Notes: generated by a model from the sequence alone, not told the origin. Shown: positions 26,842 to 35,516, numbered from the stretch's first letter. The stretch: 64,000 nucleotides of DNA from Pedobacter punctiformis (GCF_027213715.1 NZ_JAPWGM010000007.1:62001-126000), one strand, 5' to 3'. Translations and numbers: made by a program.

Positions 26842-26871
26842 AAGGAGTGGCGTAATGCTGCTCCTTTTTTG
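26842..26871 (+). terminator. Terminator after the TonB receptor
   Basis: AAGGAG (26842-26847) and CTCCTT (26861-26866) form a 6-bp stem with a 13-nt loop and a T-run. In the 300-bp gap 26788-27087 I see otherwise only a palindrome near the next start. Confidence 0.75.
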
Positions 26872-27071
26872 TTTTTTAGATTAAGAGGGTTCAGCGCTTT
26901 TTTCGAACCTTGTTATGCTTCATATCCCGGCATAGCAGGGAATAGACGAGTAAAAATGAAAAGGACGAACTTTAAAATTAAAGCTGTTGCTTTCCAAACC
27001 ATAAAAAGTGGAATTTTAACTGCTTTTTGCAGAATTAAAATTTATAGAAAGACAATAAAATCTTAACTTCG

Positions 27072-27084
27072 GTCAAATTTTGAC
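27072..27084 (+). promoter_or_regulatory. Palindrome at the LOG gene start
   Basis: GTCAAATTTTGAC is a 13-bp palindrome with one central base, three bases before the ATG. It could be an operator or a small hairpin over the ribosome entry site. There is no direct evidence for either. Confidence 0.3.
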
Positions 27085-27087
27085 TTA

Positions 27088-27681
27088 ATGAATAAGCTTA
27101 AATCAGTTTGTGTATATTGTGGTTCAAACTTTAATGGCGATGCAACGCTGAGAAGTGCAATCAAAAAATTAGCGCAAACGCTGGTTAAACAAAATATCCG
27201 TTTGGTTTATGGTGGTGGTAGCGTAGGGGTAATGGGTGTTTTAGCAAACGACGTTTTAGAATTAAACGGATTGGTTACCGGCGTTATTCCACAATTTTTG
27301 ATGGATAAGGAAGTTGGGCATAAAGAGGTAACAGAGATGATCGTTACCGAAAATATGCATCAGCGTAAACAAAAAATGGCCGATTTGAGTGATGGATTCG
27401 TAATTTTACCGGGAGGATTCGGTACACTCGAAGAATTTTTTGAAGTGTTAACCTGGCTACAGCTTGGCCTGCACAACAAACCCATTGGTGTATTAAATGT
27501 AAATGGATTTTATGATCCTTTATTTGCGCAAATGGAAATGATGGTACAAAGCAAATTTTTAAAGCCTGCAAACAGAGACCTGGTTTTTAATGAAGCTGAT
27601 GCTGAAATACTGATCGATAAGATGGATAATTTTTCCGCAACACCCGATGAAGTTTGGTTCAGAGAAAGAAATTTGATCTAA
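27088..27681 (+). CDS. LOG-family nucleotide 5'-monophosphate phosphoribohydrolase
   Basis: This 197-residue cytoplasmic protein of the LOG/YvdD (TIGR00730) family cleaves the N-glycosidic bond of nucleoside monophosphates, including cytokinin ribotides. The diagnostic PGGFGTLEEFFE motif is present, with VYGGGSVGVMG near the N terminus and the conserved MHQRKQKMADLSDGFVILPGG segment. It is a single gene. Cytokinin production is not implied: many bacterial members act on AMP. Confidence 0.92.
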   Translation: MNKLKSVCVYCGSNFNGDATLRSAIKKLAQTLVKQNIRLVYGGGSVGVMGVLANDVLELNGLVTGVIPQFLMDKEVGHKEVTEMIVTENMHQRKQKMADLSDGFVILPGGFGTLEEFFEVLTWLQLGLHNKPIGVLNVNGFYDPLFAQMEMMVQSKFLKPANRDLVFNEADAEILIDKMDNFSATPDEVWFRERNLI

Positions 27682-27757
27682 CAGGAATTTTAACCTATAC
27701 TTATACAATTAACAATACATAAAGCAACAAATTTTAAAACCGCTTTAACTTTATACA

Positions 27758-28219
27758 ATGCAAATCATTTCCAACCACGCAGAATTTGAACAATACCTTG
27801 GCAAGGAATTAGGCCTTTCTTCCTGGCACACCATTACGCAGGAACAAATTAACAAATTTGCCGACGCCACATTAGATCATCAATGGATTCATGTTGATGA
27901 AGAGCGGGCTCAAAATGAAGGACCATTTAAATCAACCATTGCACACGGCTATTTAACTTTATCATTAATTCCTTTTTTATGGAAAGAAATTGTAGATATC
28001 CGCAACCTTAAAATGGAAATTAATTACGGCATAGAAAATTTAAGATTTGCACAGGCGGTAACCGTTAACAGTAAAGTTAGGTTAAGAGCTAAACTGGCTT
28101 CTATTATTAACTTACGGGGCGTAACTAAAGTAAATATGGGTATTGAGATGGAAATTGAAGACCAAAAGAAATCCGCCTTTACGGGTGAAGTTGTATTTTT
28201 ATATCACTTTATTTCCTAA
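27758..28219 (+). CDS. MaoC-like dehydratase
   Basis: This 153-residue single hot-dog-fold protein resembles (R)-specific enoyl-CoA hydratases. The catalytic Asp/His pair is in DHQWIHVDEERA, and FKSTIAHGYLTLSLIP is the conserved substrate-binding segment. It probably hydrates a short-chain enoyl-CoA in fatty-acid or acyl-CoA metabolism. It begins 76 bp after the LOG gene and is followed by a terminator. Confidence 0.9.
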   Translation: MQIISNHAEFEQYLGKELGLSSWHTITQEQINKFADATLDHQWIHVDEERAQNEGPFKSTIAHGYLTLSLIPFLWKEIVDIRNLKMEINYGIENLRFAQAVTVNSKVRLRAKLASIINLRGVTKVNMGIEMEIEDQKKSAFTGEVVFLYHFIS

Positions 28220-28250
28220 ATAAGGATTATAAACCTGATTATATTGTTTG

Positions 28251-28304
28251 GCAGAAAATTAATTAACGGCTTACAATGGCTTTAATTTAGTTTTCTGCTT
28301 TTTT
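28251..28304 (+). terminator. Terminator after the MaoC gene
   Basis: GCAGAAAA (28251-28258) pairs with TTTTCTGC (28291-28298) across a 32-nt, itself partly paired, loop. A T-run follows. Confidence 0.65.
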
Positions 28305-28408
28305 ATGCAATTATAAATAGGGATACAGTTAAAACTTTATTGATGGTATAACGTTCATCCTGTAGCGTTTACCTATATTGCTGCGTTTTACCTAAAACCT
28401 TTGCCAAT

Positions 28409-28966
28409 ATGAAAAATAATTTAAAGCTTACTGCTCTTAGTCTTATTGTTGGTTCATTTTTATTCACGTTTTTAATGTCTGCATCATGCAAAAATATGGC
28501 TGCTCATAAAAACCTTCCCGATTCTTTTTTGCCTATGCAGGTAGGTAACTACTGGAAAATGTCGGCTACATCTTATACCGAAATACAGGATACGCTCCGG
28601 ATAGATGGTAAGCTTTATTATAAATTTTATTCTTTAGTTGGTGGCGATGCAACCAGTACCAACTATTACCGGATTGATGAGCAAAACAGACTGGTAGAAG
28701 GTTACATTGATGAACCTAAAAAAGTTTATGTAAAAGCCAGTTTTAATGCAAAATTAGGAGATATCTTTTATACTTTAAATGATAAAACAGAAAATGATTA
28801 TCAGGTAAAAGTGGTTAGCAAAACAGATTCTGATATGGTATTTGAATTTGATATGGTTTATCATCCTAACTTAAAAGGAAGTAAGCATACCGAAAAGTAC
28901 ATTAAAGGAAAAGGTTGGGCTGATGAGTGGAAAGAGGTTAAAATTAATGGCATCGTTTATAAATAG
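28409..28966 (+). CDS. Predicted lipoprotein, unknown function
   Basis: This 185-residue protein has a lipoprotein signal (hydrophobic run LIVGSFLFTFLMSASC, with the lipid-accepting Cys at residue 27). The mature part begins with a segment reading LPDSFLPMQVGNYWKM, typical of secreted beta-rich proteins that open with a 'FxPxxxGNYWxY' pattern in Bacteroidota. I do not recognise a named family or a function. A near-consensus -7 box (AACCTTTG) ends five bases before the ATG. Confidence 0.65.
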   Translation: MKNNLKLTALSLIVGSFLFTFLMSASCKNMAAHKNLPDSFLPMQVGNYWKMSATSYTEIQDTLRIDGKLYYKFYSLVGGDATSTNYYRIDEQNRLVEGYIDEPKKVYVKASFNAKLGDIFYTLNDKTENDYQVKVVSKTDSDMVFEFDMVYHPNLKGSKHTEKYIKGKGWADEWKEVKINGIVYK

Positions 28967-29030
28967 TGAAATTTAGATTTTTAAGAAAATTAATTGCTTA
29001 ATCTTTCTTGTCTTTTCCAGATGGGCTTAT

Positions 29031-29052
29031 TTTCTTTTGACACCAAAAGAAA
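29031..29052. repeat. Perfect 9-bp hairpin in an intergenic region
   Basis: TTTCTTTTG (29031-29039) and CAAAAGAAA (29044-29052) form a perfect stem with a 4-nt loop. The sequence continues ACAAAAGCGCCGG. The 28967-29217 gap holds no ORF that I trust. It resembles an interspersed repeat rather than a terminator. Confidence 0.4.
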
Positions 29053-29217
29053 CAAAAGCGCCGGCTTGCAATTTTTCTATTAAAGTAACTGAGGTGCTTG
29101 GTTAGTGCTTACCGAAAAATTGACCATGCCGGTTTAAAAGCTTAACGTAGAATAGTGGTTTGGCTTTACATAAAGGTTAAACAAACTTTAATACCTTACT
29201 GTATAGATAGAAGGAGA

Positions 29218-29679
29218 TTATTTTCTCCCTTTAATCATACTTTCATATTGGGTTATCCAATCTTGCAAACTAATTTTTCTTGTCAATTCTGCAATTAGCT
29301 CATAAGGAATGTCATCAGTTTTTTTAAATCTTACACACCCTTTCCCCATGTCTAATTTATACTTGCAATGTTTAGGATATTCTGTTTTAAACCATTCCAG
29401 TAAATCCGGAGAAGAATAAAGCCCCATATGGTATAAAGCAATAAAATTCTTTTGTGAAGCGACATTCATAAAAGGTAAAGGTTGCTCTGGTGTGCAATGA
29501 TAGCCGTTTGGATACAGGCTGTGAGGCACAACATAACCAATCATACCATACGATGTTCTTTCTTCAAAACCTTCAGGCAGGTTTTCTAATAAAGTTTTGC
29601 GAAGTTTTGAAACCGCCTCTTTGCGGTCTTCAGGAATGCTTGCGATATATTCATCAACAGTATTTACAAATATCTGCAT
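29218..29679 (-). CDS. DUF1801 domain protein
   Basis: This 153-residue cytoplasmic protein of the DUF1801 (YdhG-like) family has the characteristic YGMIGYVVP and NFIALYHMGLYSSPDLLEWFKTEYP segments. It ends with the conserved C-terminal CVRFKKTDDIPYELIAELTRKISLQDWI. The family's biochemical role is unknown. It lies 2 bp from the DUF2721 gene upstream on the same strand, so the two probably form an operon. Confidence 0.85.
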   Translation of the reverse strand: MQIFVNTVDEYIASIPEDRKEAVSKLRKTLLENLPEGFEERTSYGMIGYVVPHSLYPNGYHCTPEQPLPFMNVASQKNFIALYHMGLYSSPDLLEWFKTEYPKHCKYKLDMGKGCVRFKKTDDIPYELIAELTRKISLQDWITQYESMIKGRK

Positions 29680-29681
29680 AC

Positions 29682-30125
29682 TTATTCTTTTTCAAATTTC
29701 TTTTTAAATCTACTTACAATCGAGGGATTATCCAATTCCTCAAGCGTACTTAGCTCCAGTTCTAAAGCTGTAGTGCTGATCTGAATTTCAATTAAAGAAA
29801 TAATAAGGGAAATCATAAAAAAGATCAAGCTCAGTGCAAAAAGAATTTCGGCCGTAAGGGGCAGCTCCAAATAAATAAAAAACATACAAAATAAACAGCT
29901 GGCAAAACTCAATACACCAAAAGCCTGCATATTTTTAATTAACCTTAGCCGATAGCGCAGGTTTTTTATCTGTTTGTGCAGTCCTGCATTTTTATCCCCA
30001 TCTTCATATTTGGTTTTTAAATTTCTTACCAGCGTAGCCAGTGCCAAAAAGCGATTGGTGTAAGCCAGCATAATTAAGCTAATGGCCGGAAATAATAATG
30101 CCGGGATGTTTACGGTTAATTCCAT
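29682..30125 (-). CDS. DUF2721 membrane protein
   Basis: This 147-residue inner-membrane protein has three predicted transmembrane helices (about 9-28, 67-88 and 93-116). The conserved basic loop between the first two contains TRFLALATLVRNL-like residues (here NRFLALATLVRNLKTKY). The C-terminal tail is acidic and helical (TTALELELSTLEE). The family is uncharacterised. It is the first gene of a two-gene minus-strand unit. Confidence 0.85.
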   Translation of the reverse strand: MELTVNIPALLFPAISLIMLAYTNRFLALATLVRNLKTKYEDGDKNAGLHKQIKNLRYRLRLIKNMQAFGVLSFASCLFCMFFIYLELPLTAEILFALSLIFFMISLIISLIEIQISTTALELELSTLEELDNPSIVSRFKKKFEKE

Positions 30126-30277
30126 ATTTAATATTTACCAAAAATATTGTTTTAAACGGGATTATAGCGATAAAGAAAGTACATTTTTATCATGATAAAA
30201 TGGGTATCAGGTAGTAAGTAGACCGGAAACCAAAATGGTTAATACACTTTTTATAAAATTAAATTTAAATTGCCTCC

Positions 30278-31906
30278 ATGAATATCGAATTCAATAAAAA
30301 TGAAGATGTAAATAAGCAATTGGTTTATGAACTTAAAACCAGGCTTAAGAAAATATATTTAGGCGGAGGCGAAAAAAATGCAGCCAAACAAAAAGAAAAG
30401 GGTAAACTGCTTGCCCGAGAACGTATTGATTACCTGATTGATAAAGGATCGAATTTTTTAGAAGTTGGTGCATTTACAGCTGATGGTATGTATGCAGCGC
30501 AAGGTGGTTGTCCATCAGCTGGGGTAGTATGCGGTATTGGCTATGTAAGCGGAAGGCAATGTATGATTGTAGCCAATGACGCTACCGTAAAAGCTGGAGC
30601 ATGGTTCCCGATGACGGCTAAGAAAAACCTTCGTGCGCAGGAAATTGCAATGGAAAACCGTTTGCCGGTCATTTACCTGGTTGATAGTGCAGGGGTATAT
30701 TTACCTATGCAGGATGAAATTTTTCCGGATAAAGAACATTTTGGCCGCATGTTTAGAAATAATGCGATCATGTCTTCCGAAGGTATTGTTCAAATCTCAG
30801 CCATTATGGGCGCCTGTGTTGCAGGCGGAGCGTATTTACCCATTATGAGTGATGAGGCAATGATTGTAGAAGGAACAGGCTCTGTTTTTCTGGCTGGATC
30901 TTACCTGGTCAAATCAGCAATTGGTGAAGATGTAGATAATGAAACTTTGGGCGGAGCCACAACCCATTGCGAAATTTCGGGAGTTACTGATTACAAGCAG
31001 CCTAATGATCAGGCTTGTCTGGACAGCATCCGTAACATCATGAGTATGCTGGGGAAACCTGAGGATGCAGGTTTTGATCGCATTAAACCTGAGCTACCGA
31101 AAGAAAAAGAGGAAGAATTGTATGGTTTATTTCCAGAGAACAGAGAGAAGCCATACGATATGATGGATATTATTAACAGGATTGTAGATCAGTCTGAGTT
31201 TGAAGAATATAAAAAAGGATATGGTCAAAGCATTATTTGTGGTTTAGGCCGCATTGATGGTTGGGCCGTTGGCATTGTGGCCAATCAGCGTAAAGTTGTG
31301 AAGTCTAAAAAAGGTGAAATGCAATTTGGAGGTGTAATTTATTCAGATAGTGCTGATAAAGCAGCCCGTTTTATTATGAATTGCAATCAAAAGAAAATTC
31401 CTTTGGTGTTTTTACAGGATGTAACTGGTTTTATGGTTGGAAGCAGATCAGAGCAGGGAGGCATTATTAAAGATGGTGCTAAAATGGTAAATGCCGTAGC
31501 CAATTCAGTAGTGCCGAAGTTTACCATTGTAATCGGAAATTCTTATGGCGCTGGTAATTATGCCATGTGTGGTAAAGCCTACGATCCTCGTTTAATTTAT
31601 GCCTGGCCAACTGCAAAAATCGCCGTTATGGGTGGCGCTCAAGCCGCAAAAACACTTTTACAAATCCAGGAAGCCTCATTAAAAGCAAAGGGCGAAGTAA
31701 TTACACCTGAGAAAAAAGATGAATTGCTTAAAGAAATTACAGACCGTTACGATAGTCAAACCACACCTTATTACGCAGCATCAAGGCTTTGGGTTGATGG
31801 TATAATTGATCCTTTGGAAACCCGTAAAGTTATTTCGATGGGTATAGAAGCGGCAAATCAATCGCCGATTAAAAAGCAATTTAGTGTAGGCGTTATTCAA
31901 ACCTGA
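30278..31906 (+). CDS. Acyl-CoA carboxylase beta subunit, methylcrotonyl-CoA type
   Basis: This 542-residue carboxyltransferase subunit of a biotin-dependent acyl-CoA carboxylase has two crotonase-like domains: N-terminal GGCPSAGVVCGIGYVSGRQ and C-terminal FLQDVTGFMVGSRSEQGGII. The segment FPMTAKKNLRAQEIA followed by DEIFPDKEHFGRMFRN closely resembles methylcrotonyl-CoA carboxylase beta subunits of leucine degradation. The oxyanion-hole segments are GACVAGGAYLP and NSYGAGNYAM. The biotin carboxylase/carrier subunit is not adjacent, which is unusual for a leucine-degradation operon. Propionyl-CoA or another acyl-CoA as substrate is possible. Confidence 0.88.
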   Translation: MNIEFNKNEDVNKQLVYELKTRLKKIYLGGGEKNAAKQKEKGKLLARERIDYLIDKGSNFLEVGAFTADGMYAAQGGCPSAGVVCGIGYVSGRQCMIVANDATVKAGAWFPMTAKKNLRAQEIAMENRLPVIYLVDSAGVYLPMQDEIFPDKEHFGRMFRNNAIMSSEGIVQISAIMGACVAGGAYLPIMSDEAMIVEGTGSVFLAGSYLVKSAIGEDVDNETLGGATTHCEISGVTDYKQPNDQACLDSIRNIMSMLGKPEDAGFDRIKPELPKEKEEELYGLFPENREKPYDMMDIINRIVDQSEFEEYKKGYGQSIICGLGRIDGWAVGIVANQRKVVKSKKGEMQFGGVIYSDSADKAARFIMNCNQKKIPLVFLQDVTGFMVGSRSEQGGIIKDGAKMVNAVANSVVPKFTIVIGNSYGAGNYAMCGKAYDPRLIYAWPTAKIAVMGGAQAAKTLLQIQEASLKAKGEVITPEKKDELLKEITDRYDSQTTPYYAASRLWVDGIIDPLETRKVISMGIEAANQSPIKKQFSVGVIQT

Positions 31907-31933
31907 TCTTTTTAATTAGATAATTTAATCGCA

Positions 31934-32479
31934 ATGTTCGGATTATTCAGTAAAAAAAATAAAGGCGTAAAAGTAGCCGATAAAATTTGGATATCGGATG
32001 AAGCTAAATTTCGGGCTTGCCTGGAGTTTAAAAAATCTGATCCCAACGTATTGTTTATAGCCTGGTTTGAAGAAACTAAAAACAAACTTCAGGCTTATTT
32101 TCGTGCAAACCATTTGGAAGAGCGAGTTTACCTGGCCGGTTATGTGAATTTTTCACAAGCGGACAGACCACTTATTTTTGTAGAACACCACCCTTTGGGA
32201 AGCGAAGAACAAAGAAAAGCAACTGAATTAGGGAAAGATGAAATCGTTGTTCTGTCTTCATTATCAGAACCTTTTTTTCAATCGTTTGGTGGCGAACGCA
32301 TTGTTGAAATGATGAGGAAAATGGGAATGGGAGCGGATGAAATGATTGAAAATAATATGATCAGCAATTCGATTAAAAATGCGCAGGAAAAAATAGCTAA
32401 AAAAGCTGTAATTACCGGGGCAGCAAGATCTCAGTCCGATTGGTTATTAAATGCAGGCGTAAACCAACAACTCGATTAA
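31934..32479 (+). CDS. Small SecA-like protein (NBD2/scaffold junction)
   Basis: This 181-residue cytoplasmic protein shows no ATPase motif of its own. Its C-terminal half (about 110-155) reads FFQSFGGERIVEMMRKMGM, then IENNMISNSIKNAQEKI. This matches the SecA segment around 'MRIFxSDRVxxMMRKLGM...IEHxxVxxAIxNAQ' at the junction of the second nucleotide-binding domain and the helical scaffold. The N-terminal half (WISDEAKFRACLEFKK, VLFIAWFEETKNKLQAYF) could be a degenerate helicase lobe. It lies 27 bp after the carboxylase gene. Function unknown; possibly a SecA-interacting or SecA-derived protein. Confidence 0.6.
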   Translation: MFGLFSKKNKGVKVADKIWISDEAKFRACLEFKKSDPNVLFIAWFEETKNKLQAYFRANHLEERVYLAGYVNFSQADRPLIFVEHHPLGSEEQRKATELGKDEIVVLSSLSEPFFQSFGGERIVEMMRKMGMGADEMIENNMISNSIKNAQEKIAKKAVITGAARSQSDWLLNAGVNQQLD

Positions 32480-32555
32480 GTAACAATTTTCAATAAAGTT
32501 TTATAAAAATTAAGTGTTTTCCTGTTAAGTACCGGTAAATGCTTAATTTCATTTT

Positions 32556-33719
32556 ATGAAAAACTTTAACATCCTTATTCTGCTTCTGCTGCTTAAAATT
32601 GGTGCTTACGCACAATCTACTAATGATATTCATCAAAAGGCAATCGTTATTGATACCCACGGAGATGTTTTTTATGCTCAACTTAAAACTGGTTTTGATA
32701 TTGGTAAATTACAAGCCAAAGGAAATTTTGATTTGGTCAGGGCTAAACAGGGTGGACTGGATGTTCAGTTTTTCTCGATTTGGTGTGATGAAACCGGTGG
32801 GTTTGCCTTTGCCAACAGGGAAATTGACACCTTGTATAATTTAATTAAACGTTATCCAAACCGCATTCAACTGGTTAGGACGGGAGAAGAATTAGAGCAA
32901 GCGGTTAAAAACCAAAAACTTGCAGCAATGATTGGTGTAGAAGGTGGCCACATGATTGATAATCGCCTGGATAATATTGATAGTTTGGCTAAACGTGGAA
33001 TGGCTTATCTAACGTTAACCTGGAATAATAGTACCCCTTGGGCAAGTTCTGCCGCCGAAGAGACGTCAGGAAAAGTAAAGCCTGAAAACGCAGGTTTGAA
33101 TGATTTTGGTCGCGAAGTGGTAAAACGGCTGAATAAATTGGGTGTTTTGGTCGATTTATCTCATGTTGGAGAAAAAACTTTTTATGATGCCATCAAAACC
33201 TCGTCGAAACCAATTATTGTTTCACACAGTTGTGCTTATGCCTTAAATCCGGTTCCCAGAAATTTAAAAGATGATCAGATTAAAGCAGTAGCTAAAAATA
33301 AAGGTGTAATCTGCCTTAATTTTTACAGTGGTTTTCTGGATTCTACTTATAACACTAAACAAAACGCTTTTTTTAAAAAATATGAAAACGACTTAAAATT
33401 GCTTGCCGGTAAATATGGCAAGGCTGCTGCAGTTGATTCTTTAATTGCCAGCCATCAATTTGAATTGGAGACACTTCGTCCACCTGTTTCTTTATTAATT
33501 GAACACATTAATTATATCGTAAAACTGGCTGGAATAGATTACGTAGGGTTGGGCGCTGATTTTGATGGGGCAGAATCTTTTCCTATGGGCTTAAACAGCG
33601 TCGCCGATTACCCTAAAATTACCGAAGAACTGGTTAAAAATGGATACAGCGAAAAGGACATCGATAAAATTCTTGGTGGAAACGTAATCAGGGTAATTAA
33701 GGCCAGTAAAGGAAAATAA
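32556..33719 (+). CDS. Membrane dipeptidase, peptidase M19
   Basis: This 387-residue exported zinc dipeptidase of the renal-dipeptidase family has a signal peptide (residues 1-19, ending AYA/Q). The metal ligands are in IDTHGDVF (His/Asp), a Glu in IGVEGGHMI, and His residues in VDLSHVGEKTFYD and VSHSCAYALNP. The Asp-rich C-terminal segment is YVGLGADFDGAESFP. It hydrolyses dipeptides, including some with D-amino acids, and probably acts in the periplasm. Confidence 0.93.
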   Translation: MKNFNILILLLLLKIGAYAQSTNDIHQKAIVIDTHGDVFYAQLKTGFDIGKLQAKGNFDLVRAKQGGLDVQFFSIWCDETGGFAFANREIDTLYNLIKRYPNRIQLVRTGEELEQAVKNQKLAAMIGVEGGHMIDNRLDNIDSLAKRGMAYLTLTWNNSTPWASSAAEETSGKVKPENAGLNDFGREVVKRLNKLGVLVDLSHVGEKTFYDAIKTSSKPIIVSHSCAYALNPVPRNLKDDQIKAVAKNKGVICLNFYSGFLDSTYNTKQNAFFKKYENDLKLLAGKYGKAAAVDSLIASHQFELETLRPPVSLLIEHINYIVKLAGIDYVGLGADFDGAESFPMGLNSVADYPKITEELVKNGYSEKDIDKILGGNVIRVIKASKGK

Positions 33720-33772
33720 GCTGCTGCAGATTTACACAATGTTAATAAGTAAACTATGTTGACAATGCGGCC

Positions 33773-33803
33773 TTGTCCATAATTGTTTAAAGAATTATCT
33801 TTG
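33773..33803 (+). promoter_or_regulatory. Promoter of trxB
   Basis: TTG (33773-33775), a 20-bp spacer and TATCTTTG (33796-33803) give a consensus promoter. It lies inside the longest ORF and therefore decides in favour of the downstream ATG at 33837. Confidence 0.8.
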
Positions 33804-33836
33804 TATTCAGGTAATACATTTCAATACACAAATATA

Positions 33837-34793
33837 ATGTCACAAGAAAACGAACACGTTCAGTGTTTAATTATAGGTTCGGGTCCTGCAGGTTATACTG
33901 CTGCAATTTATGCAGCGAGGGCAGATTTAAAACCAATTATGTACACGGGTATGCAAGCCGGTGGTCAGTTAACGCAAACTACAGATGTAGAAAATTTTCC
34001 GGGTTATCCGCAAGGAATTATGGGACCTGAAATGATGGAAGATTTTAGAAAACAGGCAGAACGTTTTGGTACGGATATCCGTTTTGGTTATGTGAGTTCA
34101 GTAGATTTTTCATCAACACCTCACAAGGTTGTCGTCGACGAAATTAAAACCATTACTGCAGATACGGTTATTATTGCAACAGGTGCTACGGCTAAATGGT
34201 TAGGATTACCTAGCGAGCAACAATATAATGGTTTTGGTGTTTCGGCCTGTGCAGTTTGTGATGGTTTTTTCTTTAAAGGACAAGATGTTGCTATTGTTGG
34301 AGCCGGAGATACGGCTGCAGAAGAAGCTACTTATTTAGCTAAACTTTGCAGTAAAGTTCATTTATTGGTTCGCAGAGATGAATTTAGAGCCTCTAAAGCA
34401 ATGGTTAGCCGTGTTTTGGCTACGCCAAACATAGAAGTACACTACAATACCGAAACACAGGAAATTTTAGGTAACGGTAAAAATGTTACGGCTGTTAAAG
34501 TATTGAACAATAAAACAGGTGTAGAAACTGACATTCCTGTTGAAGGTTTCTTTGTTGCAATTGGACACAAACCAAATACTGATATTTTTAAAGGACAACT
34601 AGATATGGATGAAACCGGGTATCTTTTAACTAAACCGGGATCAACTTTAACCAATATAGAAGGTGTTTTTGCCTGTGGTGATGTACAGGATATGTACTAT
34701 AGACAAGCGGTAACAGCTGCAGGCTCAGGCTGTATGGCCGCCCTTGATGCTGAACGCTTCCTGGCTGCAAAAGAGCATCCGGTAGAAGCTTAG
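33837..34793 (+). CDS. trxB: Thioredoxin-disulfide reductase
   Basis: TrxB is a FAD-containing flavoenzyme that reduces thioredoxin with NADPH. The 318-residue protein has the FAD-binding GSGPAGYTAAIYAARA, the redox-active CAVC (Cys138 and Cys141), the NADPH-binding GAGDTAAEEATYLA and the C-terminal FAD segment GVFACGDVQD. The start at 33837 (MSQENEH) was chosen over an upstream ATG at 33783 because a consensus promoter lies between them and family members begin near this point. A strong terminator follows. Confidence 0.97.
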   Translation: MSQENEHVQCLIIGSGPAGYTAAIYAARADLKPIMYTGMQAGGQLTQTTDVENFPGYPQGIMGPEMMEDFRKQAERFGTDIRFGYVSSVDFSSTPHKVVVDEIKTITADTVIIATGATAKWLGLPSEQQYNGFGVSACAVCDGFFFKGQDVAIVGAGDTAAEEATYLAKLCSKVHLLVRRDEFRASKAMVSRVLATPNIEVHYNTETQEILGNGKNVTAVKVLNNKTGVETDIPVEGFFVAIGHKPNTDIFKGQLDMDETGYLLTKPGSTLTNIEGVFACGDVQDMYYRQAVTAAGSGCMAALDAERFLAAKEHPVEA

Positions 34794-34814
34794 TTCTGAT
34801 TTAATAAAATTTAA

Positions 34815-34849
34815 AAGGCTTTCTGAGTAATTTCAGGAAGCCTTTTTTA
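34815..34849 (+). terminator. Terminator after trxB
   Basis: The 12-bp arms 34815-34826 and 34833-34844 (AAGGCTTTCTGA and its near complement, one G-T pair) are followed by a T-run. Confidence 0.88.
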
Positions 34850-34911
34850 TAGGTGCGAATATTACCCGAAGCGTTAAAACCATTTAAGGCAATTAAAAGT
34901 TACTTTGTAAT

Positions 34912-35478
34912 ATGAAAAAGATTCAACTCATCTGGAAAGGGCAGGACTCTATCGAAAATTTCCTGTTTAATGCTACTGAAAATGGATATACGGCCATTGG
35001 ATTTGTTAACGGAATGGATGATCATCAACCTTTTTGCATCCGGTATAAAATCAACATCAGCAAAGACTGGAAGGTTAAGGATATAGAGATTCAGTCTTTA
35101 ACAGACGAGAAAAAGCGGGTGTTCCTGTCAACCGATTTAAACGGAAACTGGTACAATGAAAACAATAAACATTGTCCCGAATTTAATGGTTGTAATGATA
35201 TAGATATTTCTTTAACCCCGTTTACCAATACTTTGCCCATAAATAGACTGGGAGAAAAGCTTAAAAACCGAACCCGTATTGAAGTCGTTTATTTTAAACT
35301 GCCAGAATTTGAAATCAGAAAAGTGATCCAGTATTACAGTTTGTTAAAACCTGGATTGTTTAAATATGAAGGTGTATTAAAAGATTTTACTGCTGATTTA
35401 CCAGTAGATGATGATGGCTTTGTAATTCATTACCCGGATCTTTTTGAAAGGATTTACACGGAAAAAGCGAATGATTAA
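34912..35478 (+). CDS. Putative glycolipid-binding protein (DUF1089)
   Basis: This 188-residue protein has no signal peptide or membrane segment. The sequence has the features of the putative glycolipid-binding family (PF06475): GYTAIGFVNG near the N terminus, LSTDLNGNWYNE, and NGCNDIDISLTPFTNTLPI in the middle. The family forms a beta-barrel-like fold; ligands are unconfirmed. It is a single gene between trxB and the hexosaminidase. Confidence 0.85.
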   Translation: MKKIQLIWKGQDSIENFLFNATENGYTAIGFVNGMDDHQPFCIRYKINISKDWKVKDIEIQSLTDEKKRVFLSTDLNGNWYNENNKHCPEFNGCNDIDISLTPFTNTLPINRLGEKLKNRTRIEVVYFKLPEFEIRKVIQYYSLLKPGLFKYEGVLKDFTADLPVDDDGFVIHYPDLFERIYTEKAND

Positions 35479-35500
35479 ACAATATGAGCAAAAGAGCTTT

Positions 35501-35516
35501 ACGCAAACGTTTGCGT
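35501..35516. promoter_or_regulatory. LacI-family operator upstream of the GH20 gene
   Basis: ACGCAAACGTTTGCGT is a perfect 16-bp palindrome with the CGCAAACG core recognised by LacI/GalR/PurR-type repressors. It lies 91 bp upstream of the hexosaminidase ATG. No LacI-family gene is in this window, so the regulator would act from elsewhere. Confidence 0.75.

Noticed and set aside
26869..27066. 65-codon ORF between the TonB receptor terminator and the LOG gene
   Set aside because: It starts within the terminator T-run and has irregular composition with no recognisable domain.
33783..33836. Upstream ATG extension of trxB
   Set aside because: A consensus promoter lies within this stretch, so the transcript would start after the upstream ATG; the extension is unlike the family.
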